From JBAZDC01 sp041654595 (GTDB lineage: Bacteria > Pseudomonadota > Gammaproteobacteria > Burkholderiales > Burkholderiaceae_B), in assembly GCA_964551305.1 (NCBI GenBank), contig CAZKBT010000007.1:3727-67726 (forward strand): a stretch of 64,000 bases of DNA, read 5' to 3'. Shown piece after piece: positions 7,895 to 15,388 of this stretch. A program made the position numbers and the translations under genes. The notes beneath the pieces are model-generated. The model was not told the origin of the DNA, did not search any database, and saw only the letters and a list, made by a program, of their open reading frames with translations. Every line of letters begins with the position of its first letter. The stretch's first letter is position 1.

Positions 7895-10372
7895 TCAAAC
7901 GCGCGAGCCAATCGCCTGCACATAGGGTGGGATGCGCCGGTCATCCATCTGTTTGAGCTCGTCCGCCTCATGCAAGAACAACTTGTTCTGTTTGTCAAAC
8001 TCCTGGTACAGCGCATCGCGATATGAATTCAACTGCTCCAGACTCCAGCCCTCGAAATCCTGCACTTCTCTTACGGTCTGATTGCTGGAGTGCATCGCCA
8101 CGCGCAAATCTCTTAACCGCGCGAATTCATTTTCCAGGGGCCTGAAGACGGGGCGCGACTGCTCGGCGCTGAAATGCAGGCGCAAGACATGATTCCCCGC
8201 CTCATCCAGGTCAGCATAGAACTCCATACGCCTCGCTCCGCCGGGAAAGCCGGTGCCATGATCGTCGATCATCAGTTTTCCAGTCGGACCTTGTCCCGCA
8301 TCTTGCGCCAAAACACCTTTATCGGACACCATGCCGACGGTATACGCCGTCGGGGCGAGTTTCAAATATCCGAATAATTTGCCGCCAGGGTCCGGAATCA
8401 CCAAGTCACCGTTGGATTCTCGCCGAATTCCATTAGCACCTGCCTTATCCGAAGCCTGCATGTCAAAATAACTTGCCAGCGCCTTGGTGGTCGTCAAGCT
8501 CGAGGCAACCACGTATTTCTTATCGCTTCCTTCTTCTGGGTAAATAACAACACCCAGGCCCGACTCATCCTGCGACTGGAGGCGACGCGCCAGATTCTCG
8601 CCGATAAAGCATTGCTTTTCAAGCTTATGAATTTCCTCCGTACCGGATATTTTCCTGCGCTCCGCGCTTAGCACGACAGACTGGAACGCCACCTCTGAAC
8701 TGTCGGATTTCTGCCCCAGCGCTCGGAATGCTCCTTTTCCCTCATTATTCAGATAGTCTTGCTCAACCTTTCTAGCCTTTCTGCGGGCAAACATCGCATC
8801 AATACGATCAGGCATCGTAGCGAAGAAATTAGCAAATGACGAAGCGGCTCGGCTAGTTTTCGCGAAAAAAGAAGAAAACGCGTTTTTGACACTTGCCACC
8901 CCTTCCAGCATTGCGTTACGCTTTTTTCCGTCGCCGATTGCAACCTCATGCTTTAACACGCCCAACAATTCAAGGGGCTTGCTCTTCTCCAAGTTCTCGG
9001 CTATATTGATGGCCCTGTCCACCTCGTTCAAATTGGCGACGATCACATCGAGCCGTTGTTGCCGCTCAGCGGACACCATCACCGACCTTTGCATGGCCCG
9101 TGAACGCAGCTGCTCCTCATTCATCAAAGTCGCCAACTCGGTAAGCTGCGGCTTGACGTCGTTCATCGCTTTACTGATCAGGCTGAGCGCCGCCTCGTTT
9201 CCTGCCAGCTCAGGATAAGCGCGCAACGCCGACAATCCCGTGTACGCGCCCGCCGTCAAAGCAGTCAAGTTGAGACCGATACCGGTCAACGCGCCCAGGC
9301 CCGGTATCCACGACGACACCATACTCGTAACGGTGGGCAGGCCTGCGCTTACCGCCAACCACCCCGCCGTCGTTGTAGCGGCCGAGAAATGCCCGCTAAG
9401 ACGCGCACGCCATACCTCGGCCTGGCTCCAGAATGACATCTCTTGCTCATCTTCGACTGTCAACGGCTCCGGGTCGCGCGCCAGCGTGTCGATGCCCAGC
9501 TGACGCAAAGCGCTGCCCAGCTCTCGCATACGTTTGTCGATGGCAGTGGACAGCTCCTTGGAGCGCGCAATGTTTTTCTCGTAGCGACTTGGCTCTTTGG
9601 GCGCAGACACGTTATCCGTCTTGGACGTGTCATTCGGTGCCTCCGGCTTGGTGGATGTTTCAAGTGCGACCGGCTTGGTGGACGTTCCAACATCGGGCAG
9701 GAAGTCAGCCACTCCATTTACTCCGCTACCCAGCGCCTCCGTGAGCATCCCGGTGCCTTGCAGGGCCAAGCCGACTCCCTTCACAACCGGAGCGGCATAC
9801 GAAGCTTTGTGAGCGACGGAAGTAAGGGCCTCCCCTGTCTTATTTGCTACGTATCCGACCACCACCCCAGTCGTGCCCACCAGTTTCCCGGCGTATCGTC
9901 CCGCGACCCCCACTCCCCAAAGTCCCGTGCCCCCCCAGGACCAAAGCTTCTGCAATGTGCCTTGATCCTGCTTCCTTACATCTTCTTCCGCTACCTTGCC
10001 GGGAACGTGATCGACAACATCGCCAAGCTCGGGATCCGAAGATCGCACCTTCATGGGCAATATGTCCCCCTGCCCCTCATCCTCGCCGTCCAAGACTCGA
10101 GGCTCTCCGGACACTGTGCCAAGCTTGCCGCTCTGATCCCCAAAAGGTACAGGATCGTCTTCACAATCAAAAAACTCCTCATCGTCGGAACTCTCCGAGC
10201 TCGGATCGACGAAGCCCTGCACAATAGACGCCGTTTGACCATTTCCCGAGCGGACGACGCTACCTTCGAATTCGCTGCTTACTTCCTCGACATCCGGGGA
10301 GCCATCGACATCGTCCTTCAACCCCGTCACTGGGACTTGGTTGGGGACGGGACTTTTCACACCATCTAACAT
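7895..10372 (-). CDS. Putative large T3SS effector (825 aa) with shared C-terminal domain
   Basis: I do not recognise a named family. Residues 1-135 are acidic and low-complexity, as expected for a secretion signal and chaperone-binding region. Two hydrophobic Gly-rich stretches follow (about 145-215 and 333-380), then charged helical segments (410-550). Residues about 620-735 (TTTKALASYF, IPDPGGKLFGYLKLAPT, MIDDHGTGFPGG) align with residues about 190-310 of the product of 37018-38454. The start has AAGGAG with good spacing. It lies 19 nt downstream of a CesT-type chaperone gene and is presumably the secreted partner of one or more of the three chaperones. Parts (8700-9000) look more AT-rich than the neighbours. 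Hydrophobic segments suggest membrane association in the host cell; enzymatic activity is unknown. Confidence 0.6.
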   Translation of the reverse strand: MLDGVKSPVPNQVPVTGLKDDVDGSPDVEEVSSEFEGSVVRSGNGQTASIVQGFVDPSSESSDDEEFFDCEDDPVPFGDQSGKLGTVSGEPRVLDGEDEGQGDILPMKVRSSDPELGDVVDHVPGKVAEEDVRKQDQGTLQKLWSWGGTGLWGVGVAGRYAGKLVGTTGVVVGYVANKTGEALTSVAHKASYAAPVVKGVGLALQGTGMLTEALGSGVNGVADFLPDVGTSTKPVALETSTKPEAPNDTSKTDNVSAPKEPSRYEKNIARSKELSTAIDKRMRELGSALRQLGIDTLARDPEPLTVEDEQEMSFWSQAEVWRARLSGHFSAATTTAGWLAVSAGLPTVTSMVSSWIPGLGALTGIGLNLTALTAGAYTGLSALRAYPELAGNEAALSLISKAMNDVKPQLTELATLMNEEQLRSRAMQRSVMVSAERQQRLDVIVANLNEVDRAINIAENLEKSKPLELLGVLKHEVAIGDGKKRNAMLEGVASVKNAFSSFFAKTSRAASSFANFFATMPDRIDAMFARRKARKVEQDYLNNEGKGAFRALGQKSDSSEVAFQSVVLSAERRKISGTEEIHKLEKQCFIGENLARRLQSQDESGLGVVIYPEEGSDKKYVVASSLTTTKALASYFDMQASDKAGANGIRRESNGDLVIPDPGGKLFGYLKLAPTAYTVGMVSDKGVLAQDAGQGPTGKLMIDDHGTGFPGGARRMEFYADLDEAGNHVLRLHFSAEQSRPVFRPLENEFARLRDLRVAMHSSNQTVREVQDFEGWSLEQLNSYRDALYQEFDKQNKLFLHEADELKQMDDRRIPPYVQAIGSRV

Positions 10373-10391
10373 GTTCGTCTCCTTGGCCTAA

Positions 10392-10817
10392 TCACGCAGC
10401 GATCACGAAAGAATCGGGACGCGTCTTACCTTCAACGACATCGCGCCAAAGCAAAGCCATGTCCGCGAATCCGTCCACAACGTGAGACAGGGTGACGGCA
10501 TCCGTAGTAAGCACGGACAGTTTTCCGCAAATCAGGACGTGGCCACTATCCGGCTGCAAACCCAGCGTGCATCCTCCCGTTCCCAGCCAAAATGCGTTTG
10601 CCTGCAACAACAATCGCATCAACTGGTCACCAGGCACGGTAGGCGCGGGCTTCCCCAGGTCGGCAAAGAACACCAAGTCGCCGCTATCTTCTTCACCATC
10701 CACCGTGAAGCCAATATGCAATCCTTCGATCACTACTTCTTGGGTCGCCAACAAATCCTCCGGCTTCAAGTCAACCAGTCCGGCGTAACCACTCAACAAA
10801 TCCTGATAACGTGCCAT
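10392..10817 (-). CDS. CesT-type T3SS chaperone (A)
   Basis: A 141-residue acidic protein with the class I chaperone pattern: an N-terminal helix (MARYQDLLSGYAGL), a strand block with DLVFFADLGKP, the hallmark LLLQANAFWLGTGGCTLGLQ and a C-terminal helix FADMALLWRDVVEG. It is clearly paralogous to the product of 38468-38917 (same ARY, VFFA.LG, LLL.AN.LW.GTGG, LGLQ, DV..GK..DSF signature). AGGAG abuts an ATG at 10823 but is 6 nt from the ATG at 10817, which is therefore chosen. Immediately upstream of the 825-residue putative effector, its likely cargo. Confidence 0.8.
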   Translation of the reverse strand: MARYQDLLSGYAGLVDLKPEDLLATQEVVIEGLHIGFTVDGEEDSGDLVFFADLGKPAPTVPGDQLMRLLLQANAFWLGTGGCTLGLQPDSGHVLICGKLSVLTTDAVTLSHVVDGFADMALLWRDVVEGKTRPDSFVIAA

Positions 10818-10845
10818 GTCCATCTCCTAATTAAATTTTGATTGA

Positions 10846-11280
10846 TTATTTTTCAGTTCCGCCAGCGGCATAATCGCTTTCCGTGCCGTTCTCGATGGCC
10901 GCCGCCCATGCGCTTGCCGCCTGCGCCAGACGGCACCATTCCACGGCAAGCCTGCGAACAGGCGTGTCCAACGCCAAGCGACGTGCCAATACGATATGTC
11001 CGGAATTGAAATCCATGCCGAATGTCGCCCCTTGAGTCGCCGGGCCCAGCGTATTGGCCTGGAGCAACAGTTCACCGAGCCGATCCGAAAAGCGATGCCG
11101 GCCCAGCGTGGCGACAAGGGCGGCCCCTTGCATCCACGCTCCCTGAGCGTCACTCCCTCCGGACAAGGCAACAGCCACACCATCTATTTCGAGTTCAGGC
11201 GTCTTCTGGAGATCGATTTGCGCGAGCCCCATATGGCGAGCCAGCTCTTTCACCACCGATGAATAATCAAGTCCCGACAT
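10846..11280 (-). CDS. CesT-type T3SS chaperone (B)
   Basis: A 144-residue protein with the same layout as its neighbours: N-terminal helix MSGLDYSSVVKELARHMGL, a strand region, the block LGELLLQANTLGPATQGATF and a C-terminal helix WCRLAQAASAWAAAIENG. An AGGAGG lies 6 nt before the ATG at 11280. Its start overlaps the end of the upstream chaperone by 14 nt, so the genes are coupled. Cargo is not evident; it may serve the 825-residue effector, heterodimerise with a neighbour, or serve an effector elsewhere. Confidence 0.75.
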   Translation of the reverse strand: MSGLDYSSVVKELARHMGLAQIDLQKTPELEIDGVAVALSGGSDAQGAWMQGAALVATLGRHRFSDRLGELLLQANTLGPATQGATFGMDFNSGHIVLARRLALDTPVRRLAVEWCRLAQAASAWAAAIENGTESDYAAGGTEK

Positions 11281-11737
11281 TCCAGCCTCCTGAAGCAGGT
11301 GAGTTTGACGCATTCTTCGGCAACGACGCCGCACCAAGACGTTCTAGCTTGGCGGCCCACGCCACGGCATCCTTTACCAAGCCCTCGAGCATGCGCCCCA
11401 AGGATACTGGATCCAATGACCCGAGGCGCCACGTCATGCTGAGAACGACCCTGTCTTGTCCCAGGAGGCCAAGTGTCGCGCCGCGAGTGCCGCGCCATAA
11501 TAGATTGGCTTCAAGCAGACGCCGATACGCGTCTTGCCGCTCCCCGTCTTGAAGACGGGCCGCTTCGACGCGACACATAACGTCGCTCTCCTGGTTTTCG
11601 GGGTCCGGCATGACTGTCAAAACGACACGCCGACCGTTGATGATCAGGGACAAACTTTGCGGCTCGGTCTCATCCACCCCGTCATCGACAACTTGGCGAA
11701 GGTGGCTCAAAAGTCTAGAGTACTGTTGCATGGACAT
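11267..11737 (-). CDS. CesT-type T3SS chaperone (C)
   Basis: A 156-residue protein beginning MSMQQYSRLLSHLRQVVDDG, with the chaperone signature RLLEANLLWRGTRGATLGLL and a C-terminal helix MLEGLVKDAVAWAAKLERL. It is the first gene of the minus-strand chaperone-effector unit; a GGAAC-N15-GTTAC promoter lies about 70 nt upstream. GGGAG precedes the chosen ATG (11737) by 8 nt. The open frame extends upstream but without a ribosome site. Three tandem class I chaperones before one effector is unusual. Confidence 0.75.
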   Translation of the reverse strand: MSMQQYSRLLSHLRQVVDDGVDETEPQSLSLIINGRRVVLTVMPDPENQESDVMCRVEAARLQDGERQDAYRRLLEANLLWRGTRGATLGLLGQDRVVLSMTWRLGSLDPVSLGRMLEGLVKDAVAWAAKLERLGAASLPKNASNSPASGGWNVGT

Positions 11738-11804
11738 TCCACTTGCTCCCAGGTGATCCGTAGGTGACACCGCTGCCAGCGTCCGTGTCAACCTTCCTCC
11801 GTCA

Positions 11805-11829
11805 GTAACCATCCGTCCCGATAAGTTCC
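11805..11829 (-). promoter_or_regulatory. Candidate BtrS promoter for the chaperone-effector operon
   Basis: On the minus strand: GGAAC (11829-11825), 15-nt spacer, GTTAC (11809-11805), followed by TGAC. It is 68 nt before the chaperone C start and lies back to back with the plus-strand site at 11859. Confidence 0.75.
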
Positions 11830-11858
11830 ATGAAACACTCAATTCCAGTCGACACCGA

Positions 11859-11883
11859 GGAACCATTATTCTCGTACGGTTAC
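11859..11883 (+). promoter_or_regulatory. Candidate BtrS promoter for the papain-like effector gene
   Basis: GGAAC (11859-11863), 15-nt spacer, GTTAC (11879-11883), followed by TTAT. The gene starts 60 nt downstream at 11943. The two divergent -35 blocks are only about 30 bp apart. The remainder of 11738-11942 shows nothing else recognisable. Confidence 0.75.
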
Positions 11884-11942
11884 TTATCTTGTCATAGCGC
11901 ATTGCATTCGTACGCGATAATTGTTTACAGGAGCTCCCCCCA

Positions 11943-12935
11943 ATGCCTTCGATAACTCCATCTGTAGCCGGTAGCCAGCAGCCAGTTTTCGACCCGGCCA
12001 AAGACACGGCATCGCCCCCCGGGCAGATGAACAGCACGCCGCCGCCCGGCGACGGGCTAACCCTGGACCTGTACGGACCCGACACCAGCGCCCCCATCGG
12101 ACACGATGAATCTGAAGTTGACGCTGACGACTTCGACGTCCTCGACTTCGACGGCGATTTCGCGGACCTGCTGGCGGATGTGCGACAGGAGGATAGACCT
12201 CGGGTACGGGAAGGATCCGCCCAAATCGAATCGAAACCGATGCCGTCGGCTCACGCGCCGGCCCCCGCCCCCTTGAATAACGAACTGCAACAGAAGGCGA
12301 GCGCGACCCTGGCATCCAATCCCGGGGAGTTCTTCGGTTTCGTGGCAAAAAACACCAATCCGAATAGCCTATGGTTCCGGATCAAGAATCTGGCCGGCAT
12401 CATCGCCGACCTTTTTCAACTCAAGAAACCCACCTTGGCGCTTCATCAGAACTGCGTCCATTGCTCCGTGGCGGTCGATGAAACGCTGGCGCAATTCGCC
12501 GAAAAACGATCGGCATCCACGCCCAATCTGTACCAGGTCACGACGAGAAAACCCGCGGCCTTCTTCGCGCTTTACGGAAAGGACCCCGACAGCGTCCCCG
12601 CCCGGCCCAATGCGCTGCTCGAGCAACTGCGCGATTGCATTCCCCCGGGCAGCAGAGCCTGCATCACCGTACCGGTTGCCGGACAATACCTCAGCCACGC
12701 GATGAACTTCGTCCGCATGGACGACCGGGATTTCATCATTTGCGGACAGCAAAACAAAGTGTACGATCTGAGCCTACCGACCGATGTCCAACATTTTTAT
12801 GAGCGCTATAACGTAAACCCGGACGAAGACCAGCGGCCTTTGTGTTATTTGATAACCGGGGAAGCGCCGAGTCACGCGCCGCAAGATCAGGCAAAGGTCG
12901 ACGCGGCGCCCCAGCCTGAGCATATTCGGGCGTAA
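11943..12935 (+). CDS. Putative T3SS effector with papain-like (Tox-PL-type) cysteine enzyme domain
   Basis: A 330-residue protein. Residues 1-115 are disordered, Pro- and Asp-rich, consistent with a secretion leader. Residues about 165-305 show the order typical of papain-like toxin/deamidase domains: an NCVHCSVAVDETLA helix (candidate nucleophile C171; C174 three residues on), a strand with SHAMNFV (candidate H252), then FIICGQQNKVYDL where the family usually has a D-x-Q. Here the usual Asp position reads Cys (C267) although Q269 is kept, so activity is not certain. Related folds act as glutamine deamidases or proteases (for example OspI or the PMT C3 domain), which is family knowledge rather than proof. 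The T3SS promoter box upstream and the chaperone cluster next door support effector status. RBS AGGAG. Confidence 0.6.
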   Translation: MPSITPSVAGSQQPVFDPAKDTASPPGQMNSTPPPGDGLTLDLYGPDTSAPIGHDESEVDADDFDVLDFDGDFADLLADVRQEDRPRVREGSAQIESKPMPSAHAPAPAPLNNELQQKASATLASNPGEFFGFVAKNTNPNSLWFRIKNLAGIIADLFQLKKPTLALHQNCVHCSVAVDETLAQFAEKRSASTPNLYQVTTRKPAAFFALYGKDPDSVPARPNALLEQLRDCIPPGSRACITVPVAGQYLSHAMNFVRMDDRDFIICGQQNKVYDLSLPTDVQHFYERYNVNPDEDQRPLCYLITGEAPSHAPQDQAKVDAAPQPEHIRA

Positions 12936-12951
12936 CGCAGGATAAGGACTC

Positions 12952-12983
12952 ATTAAAATGCCATAGCCGGATCCGGCTATGGC
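12952..12983 (-). terminator. Palindromic hairpin with U-run, terminator of btrV
   Basis: A perfect 24-bp dyad (12960-12983, arms GCCATAGCCGGA / TCCGGCTATGGC) is followed on the minus strand by ATTTTAA, which fits Rho-independent termination of the btrV transcript. It also sits just after the stop of the plus-strand effector (12935) and may act in both directions. Confidence 0.65.
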
Positions 12984-13019
12984 AAGCATGTGGAGAAGGG
13001 GAGACGCCGCGCGGATGAA

Positions 13020-13361
13020 TCAACTCTTAAAGGCGGCAATACCTTCTTCGTGACTTTCGGCCGTGGGCAACATCATGAGAAAACCGCTGATCTCGAAGAC
13101 CTCGCGGACTTGCGGTTGCATGCAGCAGAGTACCAGTCGTCCAGCATGCTGCTTGAGCTGAGAGGCCGACACCAGGACGACCCGCAGACCGGCGCTGGAA
13201 ATATAGACAAGCCCTGAAAGATCAAGCAAAATGTTGAGTTCTTTTTTATCGTTTACCAGTTCATGCAGCACGGCTTCCAACGAAGGGGAACTATCGCTAT
13301 TCAAATGCCCACTCACATGAACCACTACGATGTTTTCGTGCTTTTCATATCGCACTGACAT
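13020..13361 (-). CDS. btrV: STAS-domain anti-anti-sigma factor BtrV
   Basis: A 113-residue SpoIIAA/RsbV-like protein. The phosphorylation block is DLSGLVYISSAGLR; alignment to SpoIIAA places the phospho-acceptor at S56. Together with BtrW (kinase) and BtrU (phosphatase) it forms the partner-switching module known to control Bordetella type III secretion: unphosphorylated BtrV binds BtrW. Here btrV diverges from btrW with a 69-bp gap, while btrU lies about 30 kb away at the other end of the island. No clear GGAAC-GTTAC box precedes it. Confidence 0.88.
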   Translation of the reverse strand: MSVRYEKHENIVVVHVSGHLNSDSSPSLEAVLHELVNDKKELNILLDLSGLVYISSAGLRVVLVSASQLKQHAGRLVLCCMQPQVREVFEISGFLMMLPTAESHEEGIAAFKS

Positions 13362-13430
13362 TTATAAAGCCTCGTGTATGTGTATATCCGTAACGCCATT
13401 ATCTAATAAATAATACTGATTTACCAGGAC

Positions 13431-13901
13431 ATGTCTCCCTTTCGACACCATGCAAGTCATGTAATTTCAGCCGATGCGCTTGTGCTGGATGCCGATCACC
13501 GCGCGTTGGACAAGGCTCTGCGATGGCTGGACGAAATAGCATCGAAGCGGCAATGGGAAAGCACGTTGCGCCATGCTCTCACGCTTTGCCTGGACGAAGC
13601 GTTGAATAACATACTGATGCACGCGGTCAGGCACGACGAACACGGCGGCGGCCCCGCCATTGCCGTGGAAATTCACTGTACGACATACAACGATCGGGTG
13701 GAATTGAAACTGACCGACAACGGCCCGCCCTTCGACCCTACCCATGTGATGCCGCTACCGCCTGCCGGCTGCATCGCGCAAGCGAAGCCAGGCGGCAACG
13801 GCCTGCGCTTGATACGTCATTATGCTGACGCTTTACAGTACACGCACAAGGCCGGCCGCAATCACTTTTCAATGCTCAAGAACACGCAACCCTCATCATG
13901 A
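13431..13901 (+). CDS. btrW: Serine kinase/anti-sigma factor BtrW
   Basis: A 156-residue HATPase (RsbW-like) protein. The N-box is LCLDEALNNILMHA, the G1 box LTDNGPPFDP and the G2 box GGNGLRLIRHYAD, complete for ATP binding. It should phosphorylate BtrV on serine and be sequestered by the unphosphorylated form. AGGAC precedes the ATG. Its stop abuts that of the convergent btrA-like gene (13902). In Bordetella BtrW is part of the T3SS control circuit; whether it binds BtrS directly here is not visible. Confidence 0.88.
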   Translation: MSPFRHHASHVISADALVLDADHRALDKALRWLDEIASKRQWESTLRHALTLCLDEALNNILMHAVRHDEHGGGPAIAVEIHCTTYNDRVELKLTDNGPPFDPTHVMPLPPAGCIAQAKPGGNGLRLIRHYADALQYTHKAGRNHFSMLKNTQPSS

Positions 13902-14483
13902 TCAGGGCGATGCCGTTCCCGACCGCAAGACCTGATCCAGCCAATTGCGCGCTTGCTGAGGGGAAACGGGGGATTGGCCCGCCCCGAGGGCCTGGTCGAA
14001 CCGATGTCCCATGGCTTCGTCGATGCGCGCCCTGGCCTGTGCGTCAAGAGAAGACGGCTGGATGCCCGCCCGTTCACAGACCGCGATGAAGCCGGGCCCC
14101 CGGCCCGTCGCGGAAAGATCGAGGCGTGTCAGAAAGTCCACGCCTTCCAGCACCTGGCTGCCGACTGCGGCCATTTCGACGGCGCTCTCCACCGTCCGGG
14201 CATGAATAGGCTTGCCCGGGGCGCTGCTTAGTCCCAATTCGTGAGCGATGGCCTTGCCCATGCCCACGCCGCTGCTTTCTTCCAGCGCCCGCACGAGCTC
14301 CGCTGCCGCATCGCCGCTCGGAGCCGCCCAATCCACCTGACGGCCTTGCGGGGTCGTGCCCGTGGCCCGAACCACCAGTTTCTGGCCGTCGAGATAAATT
14401 TCCTCGCCTTGAGCCGCCGCTTTCGCGAATGCCTGCAAGGAATCGGATGGCGTAGGCGACGAAGAAGGAAAATGAATGGTCAT
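13902..14483 (-). CDS. btrA: BtrA/BspR-like secreted anti-sigma regulator
   Basis: A 193-residue protein without a textbook domain. Position (adjacent to and divergent from the ECF sigma gene btrS), length, the start MTIHFPSSSPTPSDSLQAFA and the mostly helical C-terminal half fit Bordetella BtrA/BspR, a secreted protein that antagonises BtrS so that export of the antagonist relieves repression. The assignment is by context and remembered family features. A GAAAC-N15-GTTAC promoter is 68 nt upstream, which would make it a negative feedback target of the sigma factor it binds. Confidence 0.65.
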   Translation of the reverse strand: MTIHFPSSSPTPSDSLQAFAKAAAQGEEIYLDGQKLVVRATGTTPQGRQVDWAAPSGDAAAELVRALEESSGVGMGKAIAHELGLSSAPGKPIHARTVESAVEMAAVGSQVLEGVDFLTRLDLSATGRGPGFIAVCERAGIQPSSLDAQARARIDEAMGHRFDQALGAGQSPVSPQQARNWLDQVLRSGTASP

Positions 14484-14803
14484 GATAATCGTGTTTACTT
14501 CAGCAATAGGAAGTCGGTTAAGGGCGCATTTCCCCGCTCTCGATAGATGAGTAACAAAACTCCGCCTAGAGTTTCATCGAATTGACATTTTTTCCATTAT
14601 CGACGACAAAATCCTATCTAAAATCGTATGCTAAGACAAAAATCCCCCTGTTTTGCGGCCCATTGACTATTTATGACAATATCGCTCAACAAGGTATATG
14701 TTGTAGTACACTGCCGACAAAAGAATACGAAATCTTTCAGAGGTGCCGTTCTGCGGCTTTGCCATAACACTTGCGTTACGGATCAATCTTAATGCGATGA
14801 CAC
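14484..14803. promoter_or_regulatory. Divergent btrA/btrS intergenic region
   Basis: 320 nt, more AT-rich than the surroundings, no gene. It holds the btrA box (14551-14575). Toward btrS a TTGACA occurs at 14582-14587, but no matching -10 is convincing, and GTTAC at 14775-14779 lacks a GGAAC partner. The btrS promoter therefore stays undefined. Confidence 0.5.
14551..14575 (-). promoter_or_regulatory. Candidate BtrS promoter of btrA
   Basis: Minus strand: GAAAC (14575-14571; one mismatch to GGAAC), 15-nt spacer, GTTAC (14555-14551), then TCAT. Distance to the btrA ATG is 68 nt, the same as for the site before the chaperone operon. Confidence 0.65.
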
Positions 14804-15370
14804 ATGCAGAATTCCAGCACTGCGCCCCCGGGCCCTCTCGCATCCGATGTCGACGAAGACCACCTATTCAAAGAATTGGTCGAGCAGCACTCGTCACGCC
14901 TGTACCGTTTCATCATCAAGCACATCGGCAATAGCACCGATGCCCAGGATCTGACCCAGCAAACCTTCGTGGAAGCCGTCCAATCCTACCGCAAATTCCG
15001 CGGCGAATCGCAGCTATCCACATGGCTGTATGGGATCGCCCTCAATCTCGTTCGCAATCACTTGTCCAGATCGCCCGAGAGGCGTTACGAATTCCTGAAC
15101 GACGAATTCCTCGACGGCGAAATGACGTCATTGCCCACGCCCGATGCGCAGACCGAACAAAATCAGGCCATGGCGGCGCTGCGCAGCGCATTGGACGAAC
15201 TGCCCGCGCACATGCGGGACTTGCTGCTGCTCGTCGGCACGGACGATATTTCGTACGAAGAGGCGGCGACGATGTTGATGGTGCCCGTAGGCACGGTACG
15301 CAGCCGCCTGTCCCGCGCCAGAAGCGCCCTGAAAGGCAAACTGCGCGATCGCGGCGTCATCGACGACTAG
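14804..15370 (+). CDS. btrS: ECF-family RNA polymerase sigma factor BtrS
   Basis: A 188-residue ECF sigma factor. Region 2 spans about residues 28-85 (LYRFIIKHIGNSTDAQDLTQ, STWLYGIALNLVRNHL) and region 4 about 125-180 with the helix-turn-helix ISYEEAATMLMVPVGTVRSR. Regions 1 and 3 are absent, as expected. Location beside btrV/btrW/btrA and the secretin gene matches BtrS (BrpL) of Bordetella, the activator of bsc genes. The eight GGAAC-N15/16-GTTAC boxes in this window are its likely targets. It ends 18 nt from the convergent sctC stop. Confidence 0.9.
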   Translation: MQNSSTAPPGPLASDVDEDHLFKELVEQHSSRLYRFIIKHIGNSTDAQDLTQQTFVEAVQSYRKFRGESQLSTWLYGIALNLVRNHLSRSPERRYEFLNDEFLDGEMTSLPTPDAQTEQNQAMAALRSALDELPAHMRDLLLLVGTDDISYEEAATMLMVPVGTVRSRLSRARSALKGKLRDRGVIDD

Positions 15371-15388
15371 ACTTTAATCATCTCAGGC

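Noticed and set aside
7895..10372. Considered as a translocator (SctE-like) because of two hydrophobic segments.
   Set aside because: A standard sctE/sctB pair with LcrH-type chaperones is present in the main operon; this gene has class I chaperones and a domain shared with the 478-residue protein.
13390..13394. GTTAC followed by GGAT upstream of btrV (minus strand), and the same at 14775-14779 upstream of btrS.
   Set aside because: Neither has GGAAC at 15-16 nt; one block of five bases is expected by chance.
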